Source of the DNA: Tomocerus qinae
Taxonomy: Eukaryota; Arthropoda; Collembola; Entomobryomorpha; Tomoceridae
Reading direction: 5' to 3'
Assembly: GCA_020055645.1 (NCBI GenBank)
Contig: CM034548.1
Location: forward strand, 30,182,201-30,246,200
DNA: 64,000 nucleotides
Made by a program: the position numbers and the translations under genes. The notes under the pieces are model-generated. The model had not been told where the DNA came from. It worked only from the letters and a program-made list of their open reading frames with translations, and did not search any database. The first letter of the stretch is position 1; the number at the start of each line of letters is the position of its first letter. Below are positions 32,218 to 47,200 of this stretch, piece by piece.

Positions 32218-35217
32218 ATGGAAAACGATATAACCCATCAGAGTTTGTCTCTTTTGGCCGGGGTTGCAATAGATCAAGGCTCAGAAAATGTAGTGATTCA
32301 AAATCCAGTTGAATACATGTCAAATATTCAAGTCATAGATGGGCAACATATTTCAAAAATTGTGGAAGTTCAATATGTAACCGATGGCTCTTGTCCATAT
32401 TATGTTAGCGGACAAAGAATTCCTGAAAGTCAAAATGAAAGTGATCCCAATCTTGGAATCATAGTTTTACATGAAGATAGTGGAGCACAAGAAACTAACA
32501 ATGGATTATCAGTAGAAAAAATAGAAGATCATAAGCATGGCGTGGTAGGTAACAGAAGAGATGATCACTACGCAAAAACTGATGCTGTGGAAGTCTTGGC
32601 CAGCAGATGCTTTCTTTGTAACGAGGTTTATAATACAAAATTCCTACGAGATTTGTTCGATGAGGGAAATCAACAACACTCCTTGTCTGAATTATTGAAC
32701 CGCTATATTTACAGCCCGTCTGCTCCACAGGTAGGTGATACTCATTTTCATAAAATGTTCGCATTCAATAATTTCTATCTAAATATATTACTTTTGTTAC
32801 AGTATAAAAGTAAAACAGAGTACCCTATATGTCAACTATGTGTAGACACAATCTTAAATTGGCATTCCTATTACGCGAAAATTAAAGATGTACAAAGATC
32901 ATATTTATCAGTTGCGGTTGCTGAACAAAATGAAGAAGATAATAATTGCGACGGCTCAAACAAAACAAAACCAAAGCCGCATTTTAAACACGGAATAAGG
33001 AAGTACCGTCACACAGCACTGCAGAGTCAAGGTATGATTTCTCCAATTGTGTGCTTGTGTGTTTCCAACCTGTTTTTACATATTTTTGTAAACAAAATCA
33101 ACTAAAATTTTAAAATTATTTTAACAGTTAAAAATACAATGTACAATTCTCCATATCACCATTTAATTAAAAGAAATTTATCGGAAGAAGATTTTGAGGA
33201 CATTGCTCAAAGACTTAATTCAACCAAATCTAACTCATCAAACAAGATTAAAGAGATCGAAACGCTTCTCACGGGCAAAGACAAAATCCTCAGTATTTTT
33301 TGTACTGACTGTGGAAAGTCAATAATAGGTATACGTTTTATACTTTTGCTAAACTTTAAGTCAATAACAAATGTGCTTGGATTGGACGGTTCTTATTTTT
33401 GAGTATTTTATCAGGTGGACAAAGTAGTTATAAAGCTCATCGCTCAGATTGCCATAAAAGTGATGATTTCGCCCTAGTGTTCCCCTGTGATTTGTGTGGT
33501 AAATATTATCCTGAAAAAGACAATACTGGACTGAGTCCAAGTTACTTCACCCATTGGCTTCTTCATCTATACTTTCATGAGTAAATCAAATACATAAATT
33601 ATTTTATAAATACAATTATTTTGTCATTTACTTAATTTTACTACTTGCCATTAGTCACTACTACTCACTTACGTCAACAGTATTACTTTAAACATCAGTA
33701 AATTTGAATTTTAACCTTAATGATTAAAACTTTTACGTTCTAGATGTTCGACTTGTAAAGAACGTTTCCCTAACTCTCCTTTGTTGAAAAAGCATGAAGA
33801 AGTGCACAAGACCAGACCAGTGTTTCCATGCCCAATGTGTGATAAAATTCTAGCCAAAAAAGTTACTCTGGAAAAACATATTAAAACACATTTGCCTGAA
33901 GAAGAAAAGAAGAAACTTGCCAAACCATGCCACATATGTGGCAAAATGTACACATATTTTTAATTAAAATGCAATATTTGCGAAAAGGTTGAGATGCTAA
34001 AACAAAACGTGCTATTTTTTAATAGAATCACTGCCCCTACTTTGAAAGCCCATATTTATTCTGTACATTCAAATGAAAGGCCATGGAAATGCGAAATATG
34101 TGGATCAACGTTCAAGCATAAGAGTGATCTTACTGGCCATCGAAACGCAGTGCACTTGAAGATAAAGAATTTTCATTGCAAAATTTGCTCTCGATCGTAA
34201 GTTGGGAAGTAGCTAGTTTCTTCATTTTTAGTCTAAATCAGCATTTTCATTGTAGTAATTCAAAATCTAATTCAGGTTCGGTCACCATTGTGGATTAAGG
34301 ACCCATATGGCTAAGCATGAAAATCGAAGGGAACATGAATGCAATCTTTGTCGGAAGAAGTTTATCACCAACTGGCATCTTAAGAAACATTTAATATCAC
34401 ACAAGGTTTGTCCTTTTAAGTTGAATTCATATCAAAGTGTTAACAGAAAAGTAACTTAAGTAACAATATATGTTATCGATACTTTGTTATCGATTTACTG
34501 ATAATGTCTACAATTTTTTATTTTTTTTTATCTGAATAGACTGAAAAGGACGTTATTTGTCAAGTATGTGGAAAAGGATTCAAAAAAGAGGACGCCCTTC
34601 AGGTAGGGATTTAAGAAAATGTCTTTTAATGTTAAAAAGAGAATAAAACCATACTTACTAATAACTGATCGTTTTTTACTTACTAGGAACATATGACTAT
34701 TCACACTGGAGAAAAACCTCATGAATGTCATATCTGTGGTCGAAAAGTGAGAGTTTTGTCAAATTTGTACAAACATTTTCTGGTACACAAGAAGAACAAA
34801 ACTTATTACAGCAAAAAAGAAGCGGAAGCGTTTGGAAATGGCTTAGCAGTAGAAGGCAATCCGAATGTACCCAACTTAGCCACACAGCAGGGGCAATCGG
34901 AGCAAGAGCAGAATAATTCTGGGGCTTTACTAGTGGCTAAACCTGAAGCTGCAGAGGGGAATGAAATTCTGCAGGTTAATCGATCAAAAAATGTGACATA
35001 TCCAGGACCCAGTCTTACGGCTTCGCCTCCCGTTGTGATCGCTAAACCGCAGTCGGTTGTAGTTCGTGCTGGAGAGGTTTTAAATGCGCTTTATGGCCCA
35101 TCTACAGTTGTAGGTCAAGGAGATATTATAGATAAAGCTGCAGTTTTGCATTCCAACAAATCTAAACGACCTAGTACCGAGGAAATGTGGAATCAGATTT
35201 ATTTTAATTTTCAATAG
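32218..35217 (+). CDS. ZAD / C2H2 zinc-finger protein B (735 aa, 9 exons)
   Basis: Paralogue of gene A and a probable DNA-binding regulator. Exons: 32218-32730, 32803-33031, 33128-33328, 33415-33580, 33744-33947, 34026-34196, 34276-34405, 34540-34602, 34687-35217; 2208 nt, all GT-AG and in phase. The ZAD-like domain has C131/C134 (CFLC) and C181/C184 (CQLC), interrupted by an intron at the same place as in gene A. About ten fingers lie at residues 305-592, with the HTGEKP linker before the last. The C-terminal tail, about 593-735, is low in charge and includes runs of small residues. The start at 32218 is the first ATG after a TTTTATAG acceptor ending at 32211, so at least one upstream 5' UTR exon exists. 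Function beyond DNA binding is not known. Confidence 0.94.
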
Positions 35218-38200
35218 AAGTACACGGTAATGGACTTGACGAGTCATCCGCATATTGGAAAAATGAGGGTTGACTCACCACTACTACCAACTGCAATTTT
35301 TAATATTCAAACCAGTGATTTAAAAGCAATTTAGGATAAGTGTGTCGCACATTGATTTCTTATGTGCAATGATCAAAGTCAATGAGCAATTTTTATAATA
35401 ATTTTTACTAAATAGGTAAACAAATTAGTGTATGTCATAAATACAAATAGTTACCTCCATGAAAATGTGATAAGTTTTACTTTAATAAGGAGCATGGAAA
35501 ACTCTAAACAAAAAATAATAATCCTGCCAATCCTTACATAAAATATTGTACACTATTATATCTATTTATTATTGCTTATTAATTTCAATAATACAAAAAA
35601 TTCAACATTACTTGCTTGATATGAAACTGCAATTTTGTAAATGGCTTTCAATAAGTCCACAAACGTGTATAGAAAAACGGTTTCTATTAAATATTCGTAA
35701 TTTCGTGTTAATTACCTATAGGTAGTTACTAAGTCGTAGGGTAGTTGTGTTATAACAAATCTTAGTTTTATTAGAATCAATTGTTATGCGAAGTAAACAA
35801 AATATGACATGTATGATATAATATGTAGTCAGTTATATTCAAAAATTCTGTCATCCTGTCAAGAATTCGTTACAATTTTATTTTATATCACGTCAAGTGG
35901 GACTAACATTTATTTTAAACAAACTGCATGACAATTTTAACAAAAAGTTCGGTTGTTATAAGTAACTATACTTTGAGGATGACATTTTTTGCCTGAGGGG
36001 TGAATATATTTCAATGTCTATCTGTTTAGTGTATAACGAGATTGTTGCTAATATAACTTGCATTACATATAAAGGTACCGATGTGTACCAATGTTTGAGT
36101 TGCTAAGTAGATACTATTACATGTTACATGTACACAATCAGTGTACAATTTGTACAGTTTTACGAATAAAAATTAACATCCTAAGAGGTGTTTTGCTTTC
36201 CAAAATTACTAAAACCGCCAAAAAACCAGTAAATTTTTATTTCTGAATTATTTAGGTCTGTTAATTTTAGACTTATTGTTGGCATTTGCACATTAAAATG
36301 TTATAACCGTAAATTTTCAATAATACATTTCATACCTAACACAAAATGCATATGGTTTACGAAATTTTTAATATTTAAGGTAACTGTATTTTTATCCCAG
36401 GAACAGAACACATTTCTAAGTATATTTTATGTATTGTATTTCAGGACGGATAATTTCTAATCCATGAAACTCATTATCATTAAACTTTAGATTGTCCGGC
36501 GTGAGTCCAAAATCTTGTAACATAGGAATTTAAACAAGCTTAGCACTGGATAATGAATTAAATATGAAATTGCCAATTTTAAATTTTACTAATTAGATTA
36601 CTAATATTTTTTATATTTAATTGGATGCATTATATAAAATAAAAGTTTCTTCTGAAGGGTGCTACTATTTTGTAGTGGTCGTAGTATTTGTAATTTGCAC
36701 CTCGTACTGTGCTTAGTATCAGATGAGAACGATAATTATTATTACTCCTGCAGTGCAATGATACATAGTTACAAGTAGTTTTCTGAAAGATGTGTTTTAC
36801 TATAGCATGTAGATACTATGAAAACCAAGGAGGATGATTTAATGTAAGGAGCTGAATGAGTAACAAGGTTGCATTTACAAGCGATCTGTAATGTAATACA
36901 TATAATAAACGTCTGAGGCAGTAATAATTCGTAAACTTAAGTCGGGATGAATCAACAGAAAAAACGGAGGCAGAGAGAAAAGTATTACCTAAGTAAGTTG
37001 AGTTGAGGGGCAGAGCACTTCGCGTGCAGACTGACAGGAACCTGAGTTATTACGCGTAAATGTATGCCAGTTGTAAGGTAAGCCAGTTATTCATTAGAAT
37101 CAATCGTCATCTGCAGAGCACATATTAATGAGATTGATTCCTATCGCTCCTTTCCACCACAATTCCTCATCACAAGCCAAAAGACAACTTAACCTTTAAG
37201 TTAAGGCGAGCAGACCACAACTGCAGAGAGACTGCGGACTTTGCTCATCATCTTCTCGGTCTTTCTATCATTTATTAGGTACTTAAATATAATATTCATT
37301 TCTCAATTCTTTTGTAAATCATGCTGAATTAATATGCCAAAATGCCACCCTTGCTCTAAATGGTTCTAATAATATCGCGAGTCAAATATAGCAGAGCGTC
37401 ATTCGTCGAGGTGTAGATGTCAGGATAGATTTGCAAAGTTCAGTAACAACTATTTCTGTGGATGATTCCATTCAAGTAGAAAAAGCGTATGTTTGTGTAA
37501 CAATTTCTAGAAAATTGTGTGTAATTGACTCAGACAGTTTTATACGAAAGCATCATTCCTATATAGTAATTCTTTGGAAGGTAGTACCTACCTTCAATCA
37601 TTTACAATCCCTTTCCCTACCACTATATATAAAGAGACGTCGTCATTAACTTCTGATATGATTTTTACAAATAGATAATCTATTATGTGCATGTCTCCTC
37701 CGTGAATGAAGAAGTCTTGATTATATCTCATGGTCAACCGATCTTGTCTGGTCAGGTATCATCACATACTTTTACTCCAATTTTTATACTAAATATCTGC
37801 TGTAAAATGACCAAGTTCTTCTCTTTTGATTCTTGTTAGTCTGTACACTCCCATTGAAATTATTCGTTTACATTATGCTACTTTTTAACCTTTAATATTT
37901 AGCTGTCCTGTCTATGCTTTTCTATATAGTCATCGTGCCGCCAGATCTGGAAATGGGAAATCCGCATTTTGCTGATTTTCTCAAGCTCACATGCAAACCA
38001 AGTTGTGGAGGAGGGTCAGCAGATGAACAGATATACGAACAAAGTTGAGACCATGTTATTTTGCCTTTATCTCCATAAATCCACAGACGGACAAGAAATA
38101 CGTGATTAACGTGATCACAGACGCACATACATATTAAACACTCACTATATCATCCTATACACTCTACTACTGAGCACTTCAACTTACCTTCAATTTTCCT

Positions 38201-41200
38201 CAGGTGTGCATGAGAACTCACTCACCCATATTCTTTCCTAACCATCTAGATTCAACTTAATTTAACGCACTTAATACCTACTTCACCCAAACCATACAGG
38301 ACTTGCATTTACTCACGTTCCCCGTCTATATTATTATCTATTACTTAATTTTGTCTTGTCTACTGTCCGACAGATTTCTTCTCCCGACTTATCTAACAAT
38401 TTACGCAAACTTACAGTTTTGCTAATAATTAATAACTTTCATGAAACAAAATCTCATGACCAGAAGCTCAATTCCGGCTAAACATCGCCAATGATATACC
38501 TAAACACAAACATCGCAGGGTACAGTAGTGCTAAGTTAGAAAGTAACGGTCGCGGGGTCGTGTACTTATGGGCTTATGAGTTCTGAAATAATATTCTCTC
38601 AAACTATAAAATAAAACATCGTTTACCACTTTTTAATCCAAATTTCTATAAAATTCTAAGATAGTAAAATAATATTTACTCAGGTAAAATCACTGCCCAT
38701 CTTGAAATGATCACTTAGGCATAATTAATTTGGGATTAATCATGCTTTTGTTCATTTTAATTATTTAATGCAGTATTTTTGAAAAATTGATTCAAGTATC
38801 CTCATTCCTATAAAATTCATCCAGTGCATAAAATACAGGCAATTATATTTAAGCTATAAAATTTATGATATTTAATATTTATAGCTGAAAAGATTTGAAA
38901 TGACGTTAATGGATTTTTAATCAAACTTCCTTGTAAAAGCTTTGAAAAAATCAACAAACGAGCATACAAAACATAATTAAAAATTTACAAGGAAGGAAGA
39001 TGAAAGAAAAGTGTTTAACAGGAATTTAATGACGTTTGCATTGAAAATGACTCTAAAGGCTTATGTATCCTTATTAATTAAGTTTTATTACCTTAGTAAA
39101 TGATAATTAAGTAGAAGTATTTAAATCCGTCAGTTTTTCTCCTTAAATTGACATTTGAATAGCCTTGGACTAGCAAATGATATTAATTATGTGTAGATTT
39201 ATCATAAATCGAATCAGAAATGTTTAAGACACGTTCCAATATATAGCACCAAGCAGCCAACATGAACGAAGCGGTGTGCAGTGAGCAGGAAAAGGCAAAC
39301 ACGCCGTAACATGGGAATAATTCTCATAGAAAATGAGTTGCCAATGGCCTTAGCACCAACCTGGCTCTCCTTTATTTACTTGATGCCTATCTGTATTTAG
39401 TAAATAATAGTATTCGCGTAAATACAAGTCTGGAGTCTGACTTGTTTACTTTCTTGCATAAGCATTTTTAACTTGTGTAGTGTGCATCATGATTTTTTCA
39501 GTGTTTAGCCATAACATTTTAAGGTAAGGGTTTAACATTCAATTTCCTCCCACAGGTCCGTACCCTGCAGTTTATTAAATGAGCTTAAGCTTGTGTAATA
39601 TTTGATTTATGACTACACTGCTGACGTTACAGCACTTCACAATATCATTCTGCACACAATATGCACTACCTACTTGATTCAGATTGTATCTATATCTGCC
39701 CGTCCGTCACACGTACTAAGTAGTAAAAGTTGAAACAATTGTCATTATATCTGTCTGTATTATATTATTTCTTTGCTAATTTCATGGAGGCACTGAGCAG
39801 ACGTACTAATTAATTACTCAACCGTCTTATGAATTTTACTAGCCTTGCGTTCTAATTACCGTCAATTATGTTTGCCATTTGCCACGTTGCAAAAACCAGA
39901 ACACAATGAAACGGTCATAATTATAGATTTTCTGAAGAATTTTCAGTAGCCAGGAGAGGCAAAAACACTTTTATGCTTTTTGATTCTTCTTCCGTGTTAA
40001 CTTTTCTTCGAATTGCCTACACACGGCTGCTATTATAATTAATTATAGTACTGAGTAACCAAGCAATTAAAATAAGGTGAGCGCCAATGAGCATAATGCA
40101 TTGCACTGGAATATCTCAAAAATTTGCAACCGATGCAACGTATTTTATTAGTAATTGTAGATCGGGATCCTACTTAATTGTGTGACTTTAGCAATACCAC
40201 TAGTAATTATAACCCACTGGTTATTCTAAACTAGAAATATACCTTGTGATTTCGATTTTGCTATCCTGTTCGGTTCCGCCATAAACATTTTTCCAGAAGC
40301 ACATTAAAATATATAGGTAAGTATCATTACTTAGCCTTGATAAGCTATCTTAACTCAAGGCTTTATTTAATTAAGCAGATACTGATGACTAAAACAGTTT
40401 TAGAAAATGCTATAATTATTAAACTTCACAAATAGTAATCTACGTTCTAAACTATCTTTGGTGAATTCCACTGTGATTGCAGTTGAAAATACAGAAGAAA
40501 ATCAAAATAGAATCAGACAATCTTATAAAACGAATCTAATTGTGCATGCAGTAATTCAGATACCTGACAATGCAAGTTGAATGTGCATTCAACAATGAAA
40601 ATAAATGCGTCTGCTGCCAGTATTATAAAATCAGTAAATTGAACCTGAAGCAAAGCCTTGTTTGTGTCAATTAATAATAATGCGACTATTGAGCATTGCC
40701 ATATAATATATCCGGACAAGGTATACATGTAAGTAGTCAATTCATTGAATTTCACTTTCCTCTCATTGAAATCTTGACTTCTCATTGGGCACACTTGCCG
40801 AAGAACTTGTGCTCACCATTAGATTAACTAAAATGTCTGATGGAATTTGACAATGAATTCATTGTGCGATGTTGTGCACAGTGCTTATTATTATCCTTAT
40901 ATGATTTTCATTACTTGCACCTAATACTTTTCATATACATACCAAATTACAAACTCTGTGGAGTAAATCATACTTACCATTCAGTACATAATTGAATTGG
41001 GCAGGTACAGAAGTACATTACATGGCCCAATCAATACAAGGTGCTTGACTACACAGAAATTTAGCTACCTATTATTTCTTACAGCTATATACAGATATTG
41101 CATCGAAATGGTATTACTACAGATATTTGAGACGAGGTGCAAGGTGCATTGCAAGTTATAAGTACTACAATGAAGTTTGCCAGAGAAATAGAAAAGTCAG

Positions 41201-44200
41201 TGAATTGAAATGAAAGACATTGTTATTACTTAAATGCTATGGGTCTTTGAGACGTGCATTATTTTCTCGGTAGTCAACGTCTGCAATAATAGCAAGTAAT
41301 GGTTAGCTCACCAATATCTGTAAAGGTGTACTTGTGATAGCTTGTGATTTACAGTTGGACGTTGAACAGGACGTTTGACGGACAGACAATCAAAATCATA
41401 GCCGTGTCATAACTCTGATGAAGGATTGTTCCTAAGCGAACACGATGATTCAGGGAAATCTGAGAATCCTTCTTTTCCTTCAACTCCTACTTGATCTGGT
41501 CTTCCTCCGGTCTGACCACTTTTACACTATCTCCCTCCATACAATATCTAATACCATGTAATCCAAACCTTTTTATGCAGCAGATACTGCTTTTCGTCTC
41601 ATCTCCGTCTAGAATTTTCTAGTTGCACTATTAAGTCATGATACATTTCTTCGGCTTGTGTTAGTGTAACAAGTAAAAACCCCAAAGACTAAACTGCAAT
41701 GCATTTCATCGTCGGCTACATGATACAGATACAAAAACCGAACATTAAATATTAATGCCAGTGCATATAATTATATCATTCAGTATATATCTTGCTTTAC
41801 TACATTTCACACTTAACCAGTACATGTAAAAATATTTTTCATCAGTGCGTTGCACTAAAATTAACAATTATTTTGTAAAAAAGAAATATTCATTTTCACA
41901 TGCGTTTGATTTTCTTTTATTTATGAAAATCCGCTGCTGTTTGTGCTAGTTTAAATAAAATCATAGAAATTCAAAGCATATGGTTTTGGTCTGTTCATCT
42001 GTAGTTATTTTTGATTGTATCTTTAGTACAGTTACCTTTAGTTTAGTAAAATCGCTATCAAAATCTGCCATTAGATTATATTAAGTACAATAATCTCTTT
42101 CTTTTGGATTTTTAGTGAGTGCAATAAGGCACTACTACTGGTTGGTGATTGTACATACGTTAGAATGTGTTTTATATAGATGAGACTTATAATCGAGTCG
42201 AGAAGATCTTTCAAATTAAACTTCAACAATGCGATATAACAGATAGCTCAGTTCGCTCACCTTAACTTCAATTCAATCTCATCTCCTGTATTGTAATTAA
42301 GGGCCATTGAGTCGTGTGGAAAAACTCATAGCACACAACACTAACACAATACATGCAGAAGCAATACAGAGTCAAATAACCAAATGGTATTCAATAAATA
42401 ACCATAACCATAACCATGCAACGCAAGCAATTTAAAATAAATAATATATCGACGGAAAGTTTTCACAGATAGCATTTGCCATATAGTCGTCGTTAATGCA
42501 ATCACACAATAATATAATCTACCCAGCCTAACACACAAATGAAATAATACAGAAAAGAACATTGCACAACGCAATCGAGATAATGGGAGATGAATGCCTT
42601 GTAAAAGTCTTTTCAGACCTACAGACACAGAGTAGCTCGAATCTCAATCATAATAACCTTTCTTACACTTTATTTTATTTCATTACACTCAAAGCTCTGA
42701 CTTATTATTACTTTTCTAAATCGATTCACAACTTCACTTCAACAGTAGAAATCACCGACATTTCAACGATTCCTATGCCATTCTGCTTACTGACTGCTCT
42801 ATCTCTATCCTATATAATTTTTTTCAAATTACATTTCAATGGTAAATTATATTGCATACCTATTTGTTAAATTGTATCTGCACATCTTCCCACTCGCTCG
42901 CTGTACCACAAAAATGAAAGATACATAATAGATGGTGCAATTTATTTGAACCGTAATAGATTTACTGTAACAGAAAAAATGTATGCAAATGGGATACTTT
43001 TTCTTTCTGTATGTTACTTGGATTTTCTTTTGTATTCATTAGGTACACTTTATTATGAATTAAAATACTAAATGTAAATTTAATCATGACCATTTAAGAT
43101 TTTAATTAGTAGTAAGGACGTGAGACCTGATTTCTCTCGTTTAATGTAGATAAACTTGAATTTTCAGAAGAATTCTATTGAATTACGGCAACTAAGGAAA
43201 GTGAGGTAAATTATTTGTGACACACTAGCAGTTTGAATATTGGCAATATTATTACGCATTTATAGACACACAAGTTATGTAAATAAACACGTACTCATTT
43301 TCCTGCACGATACTAGCAGAGGTCAAAGAAATAAGCAATTATAAAGTTTCTGCAGTAGGTAATTAAGAAAATTGATTCATGAAAAATGTAGGTGACTAAA
43401 ATATGAGCGTGCAAAAATTTGCACATAGTACACGGAATACTTTTGGGTTTCTATGTCTCACACACAATATTGTGTGCTTCTAAAATAAAGTTCCTCATAA
43501 TTTTACAGTAATAGCGCCATTAGCACGTTAATAAATGTGTGGACAAATCAATTAAATATATTATACGCAGAAAATATAAAAGGCAACTACTATTGAGAAT
43601 ATTATTTATCTAGCAAATAGGTATACTATTTACTAATCTAGTAATTAATTACAATTCAGTATAATTATACTTTATAATTAATAATACAGTGAGAAATACT
43701 CGAGACCTTAGGATGAGCATAAAAGGTAGGTGAGTAGGTACTACAAAAGCTGACGCTGATAGTAAAAGGCCAAAGAAAAGCGGAAATTGGTAATATAAAC
43801 GCAGAGCAAAGTTACTCATCTGGTTAATGTCTAAATGACATGTCACACAATATGTTGGTTGTAATTTTGTATGTTGTGTTCGCAGTGCAATTTTGTGCAC
43901 GAATTAATATCTCTCTGATATAATCTCTAAAAATAATTGAACTTACGGTCATAACCAAATTATCAAATTGAATTTCATTATAATGCACGCGAGCCAACCT
44001 TAATATTTTCACGTCAATATCATGTTCTCGTAGATTTTTATAGTTATCTAACCTGGTTCGCAACGTGCAAAGTGTACGCTACAAATTCATTGCAATTTTA
44101 AGTATATAATTCTTAGAAAAATGAAATGTAGTAGAGGTCTCCTGAAGTAGTATAAAAGTTGGTGCACTAAACTTATTTGGGTAATGTTAAATATTAGATA

Positions 44201-47200
44201 CATACATGCAAAGGTACCCCCGTCGCGCATTGAGCACCTGTTACATATGATACCCATTGTAGGTGGATTAATTAACTAACCAAACTAACGATAAGCCTAT
44301 GTATTTAGCCGGGGTGCTACAACTACAAGACCAACTCGCATGCAATCCTTAATCCAGAGGAACAGTCAAATACTTCGGCATATTATTGAAGACACAACAA
44401 GGTGTTAGCGTTTTCTAACCAACATTTATTTATTACCAGCACAACTGTCGATATTATTTTATGACATGGAATACACCACTTTCTGATATTGCCTGACGTG
44501 TCAAAATTTTATATGCACGGAGAAATATGCTTTCAAAGCCAACCTGTGTAGTACATATCCTGTAATAAGTTAAGGTCGGAAGGTGTTGGATTCTGCTTTT
44601 TACAGACTATTCTAAGTGCCGTCTGTGAAAGCAGGGCATTTTTATCTACTACTAAGACATCCCTGCATGTCTTTTATAAATATCTATGGTGATGCTAATA
44701 TGTTGCAATATAGTAGCTATTATATTTATTGTCATTTATATGTTTATTTTATGCCTTCTATTCTGCCATGCTTAAATTTTTTATGAAATGTTTACCAAGA
44801 GAAATTTTCCTTGGAAAGTGAATGTTTTAGTATCGAAACTTCAAAAATCGTCTTAACTCAAATTCAAATGGAAAATGCATTTGAATCGCTATAAATATAA
44901 AAGTAGTAGCAATAAAAGTGGTTTATAGCATGCATAGTAATAATTTCATAGAGCTGTGTGACGTAACGTTCTTGAAAGTGAATCCAAAATAGGATTAATC
45001 TGGTTTGAAATCGCTGGTTTTTGGCGGATGTATGTTGTTCTTCAACAATCGACACACTTCCTTCAGCTATCTACTCCATGCCCATATTCCTCTTAACACA
45101 CATGCAATGCTAAACTTGTCTTAAAAACGTCTTACTATTTAATAGACCCATCTTATTTATATAATAAAATCATTATTTTTACACATTCTTTAGCACCTAA
45201 TTCCACAATATGCTATTAACGTATGAATTGAAGTTGAATTTACAAATTTCCTGCAATTATTAATAGTATAATCTCAAAATAAAATATATTGTTTTCTATT
45301 TCAAATATTGGTTTACTTATATGTAAAATAGTAATTCTCGCTTTAGTTGACGTAGTGCAATCTGTTTATAATCACAATCAGAAACTAAATAAATCTAGCC
45401 CATGTCAATAGGCAGAGCAGATGTAAAAACTCAACCTGGATTATTCGTCTCATGTTGTGACCAGAGAATGTGTTAAATCACTGAAACGTGTCTTTCATTC
45501 TTTCCTAACAATGCCATTTCGTTTTAATTCGCACGTCAAATGCTACTATTATTTAAAACAAAATGTTAGTCAGCCAGAAAATCGTGGTAGATTGTCAGTC
45601 TATTGCACAGTTAACAAAGGAGAACGACGAAGAAGGAGAAAGCCAACACCCGAGTCTTATCATTCACTTCTCGCTGTTCTTCTGTGGTGATTTAATACAA
45701 ATACCTTGTGGTGAGCCTGCAGCAAAAGACATTTAACACCACCTTCATTAAACTACAGATAAATATATAGTAACAAAGCACTAAGCAATCTGCATACAAT
45801 TAACAAAAGTGTATTTGAATGTTCTAAAATTTAAATACTATAATATTGATATTATTCTTCTCCGTTTCCCTGTTTGATTAATAATGAACATAATAAATAA
45901 GTGTAGAATGTATAGCAAGTTCTTACGTGACTATAAATTTGTATTTACACTTGACTACTGGTACTGATACTCAAACACAACTTAGAAACACAAGTCAATC
46001 AAGAAAAAAGTTCGACCACTTTCTACAAGCAATAAATCTCAATATATCATGCAATGTCGTTTTTAATAAGTACTACTTCAACAATGTCTATCTTATTCGC
46101 TATAAGTACTACTATAAAATGTTGATTGGTGACAATAATGCCATTACAGTAGTTCTATTATTTATTGCTTTGAAAATTCTGGTAATTTTTGGAAATTTCT
46201 CCTGATAGCTTTGCCCTATCTTTCATGGTCTCCATTCATACGTAATAAAACGGATTAAAACGAAAAACAGCATATCGGTGAGCAATAATTCTTCTCAAGT
46301 TGAAATTTATGCTTCTTCAAAACTTGTTTCTATCATCTACTCAGTTAATTACTTTATTTACTTATATTTATATAGGTAAGCAACAGAAATATGTAATTAC
46401 AAAAATAAATAAATAATCGCAAAACTCATCGCAGTACTTGTAATTAGAGTTAGAAATCAGGTAAGCAATAAGAAAAAATTGCCAGTCTACTTGTTTTACT
46501 ATGAAAGGCGGACAATTTGGCACTGGTAATTAAATTCTTGAAGTATTCTGGGAACTTCTCATTTTATCCTTATAAACAATTTTAGTATTACAAAAACTAA
46601 AAAGTATTGCATATAGTGCATCTGTGATGCTTTCCGAGTGCAGTTTATGGGTAAGAATTGCCCCTTTCCCGTTCTCATTGATATCATCATAATAACAGAA
46701 GCCTAATTAAATATTATAACAGGGAGCTTATAGGAAAAGCTGTTTATAAATTTTATAATTGTTATGTAACAATAGTAATAAGGCTATGAATCATTCGTGT
46801 GAATAGCAATGACTTGAGAACGTCATTATTTATTCACTGGATCATTTCATTTTTTATTAAAAACAGCTCGTGTATTTGCATTTAACAGAGTTAAATTGTT
46901 TCATATTTTGTGCTAGGATGTTACCAGTGACTTTTAGGCAAGATTGATAGAGAAAGATTCTACTAACGCATGATTTTGCACATTGTTATAATTAGAAGTA
47001 TCAGAATTTTTTTATGTTATACTTATTAGGTCAAGTTCCTTTTGTTTTCAGTCTTGATCTTGAAATATTGGAATATTATTCCAACAATAAATTGAAGTAA
47101 AAATAGGGCTATTGTAACATTTATTTGTAGGATCATTGAACTTGACGTCTGAATGACAAGTCGATAAGAAACATATCTATAGGTACTTACCTTACCTGTA

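Noticed and set aside
45457..45690. 77-codon open frame in the desert
   Set aside because: Short, no recognisable family, isolated, and with no convincing splice sites or neighbours.
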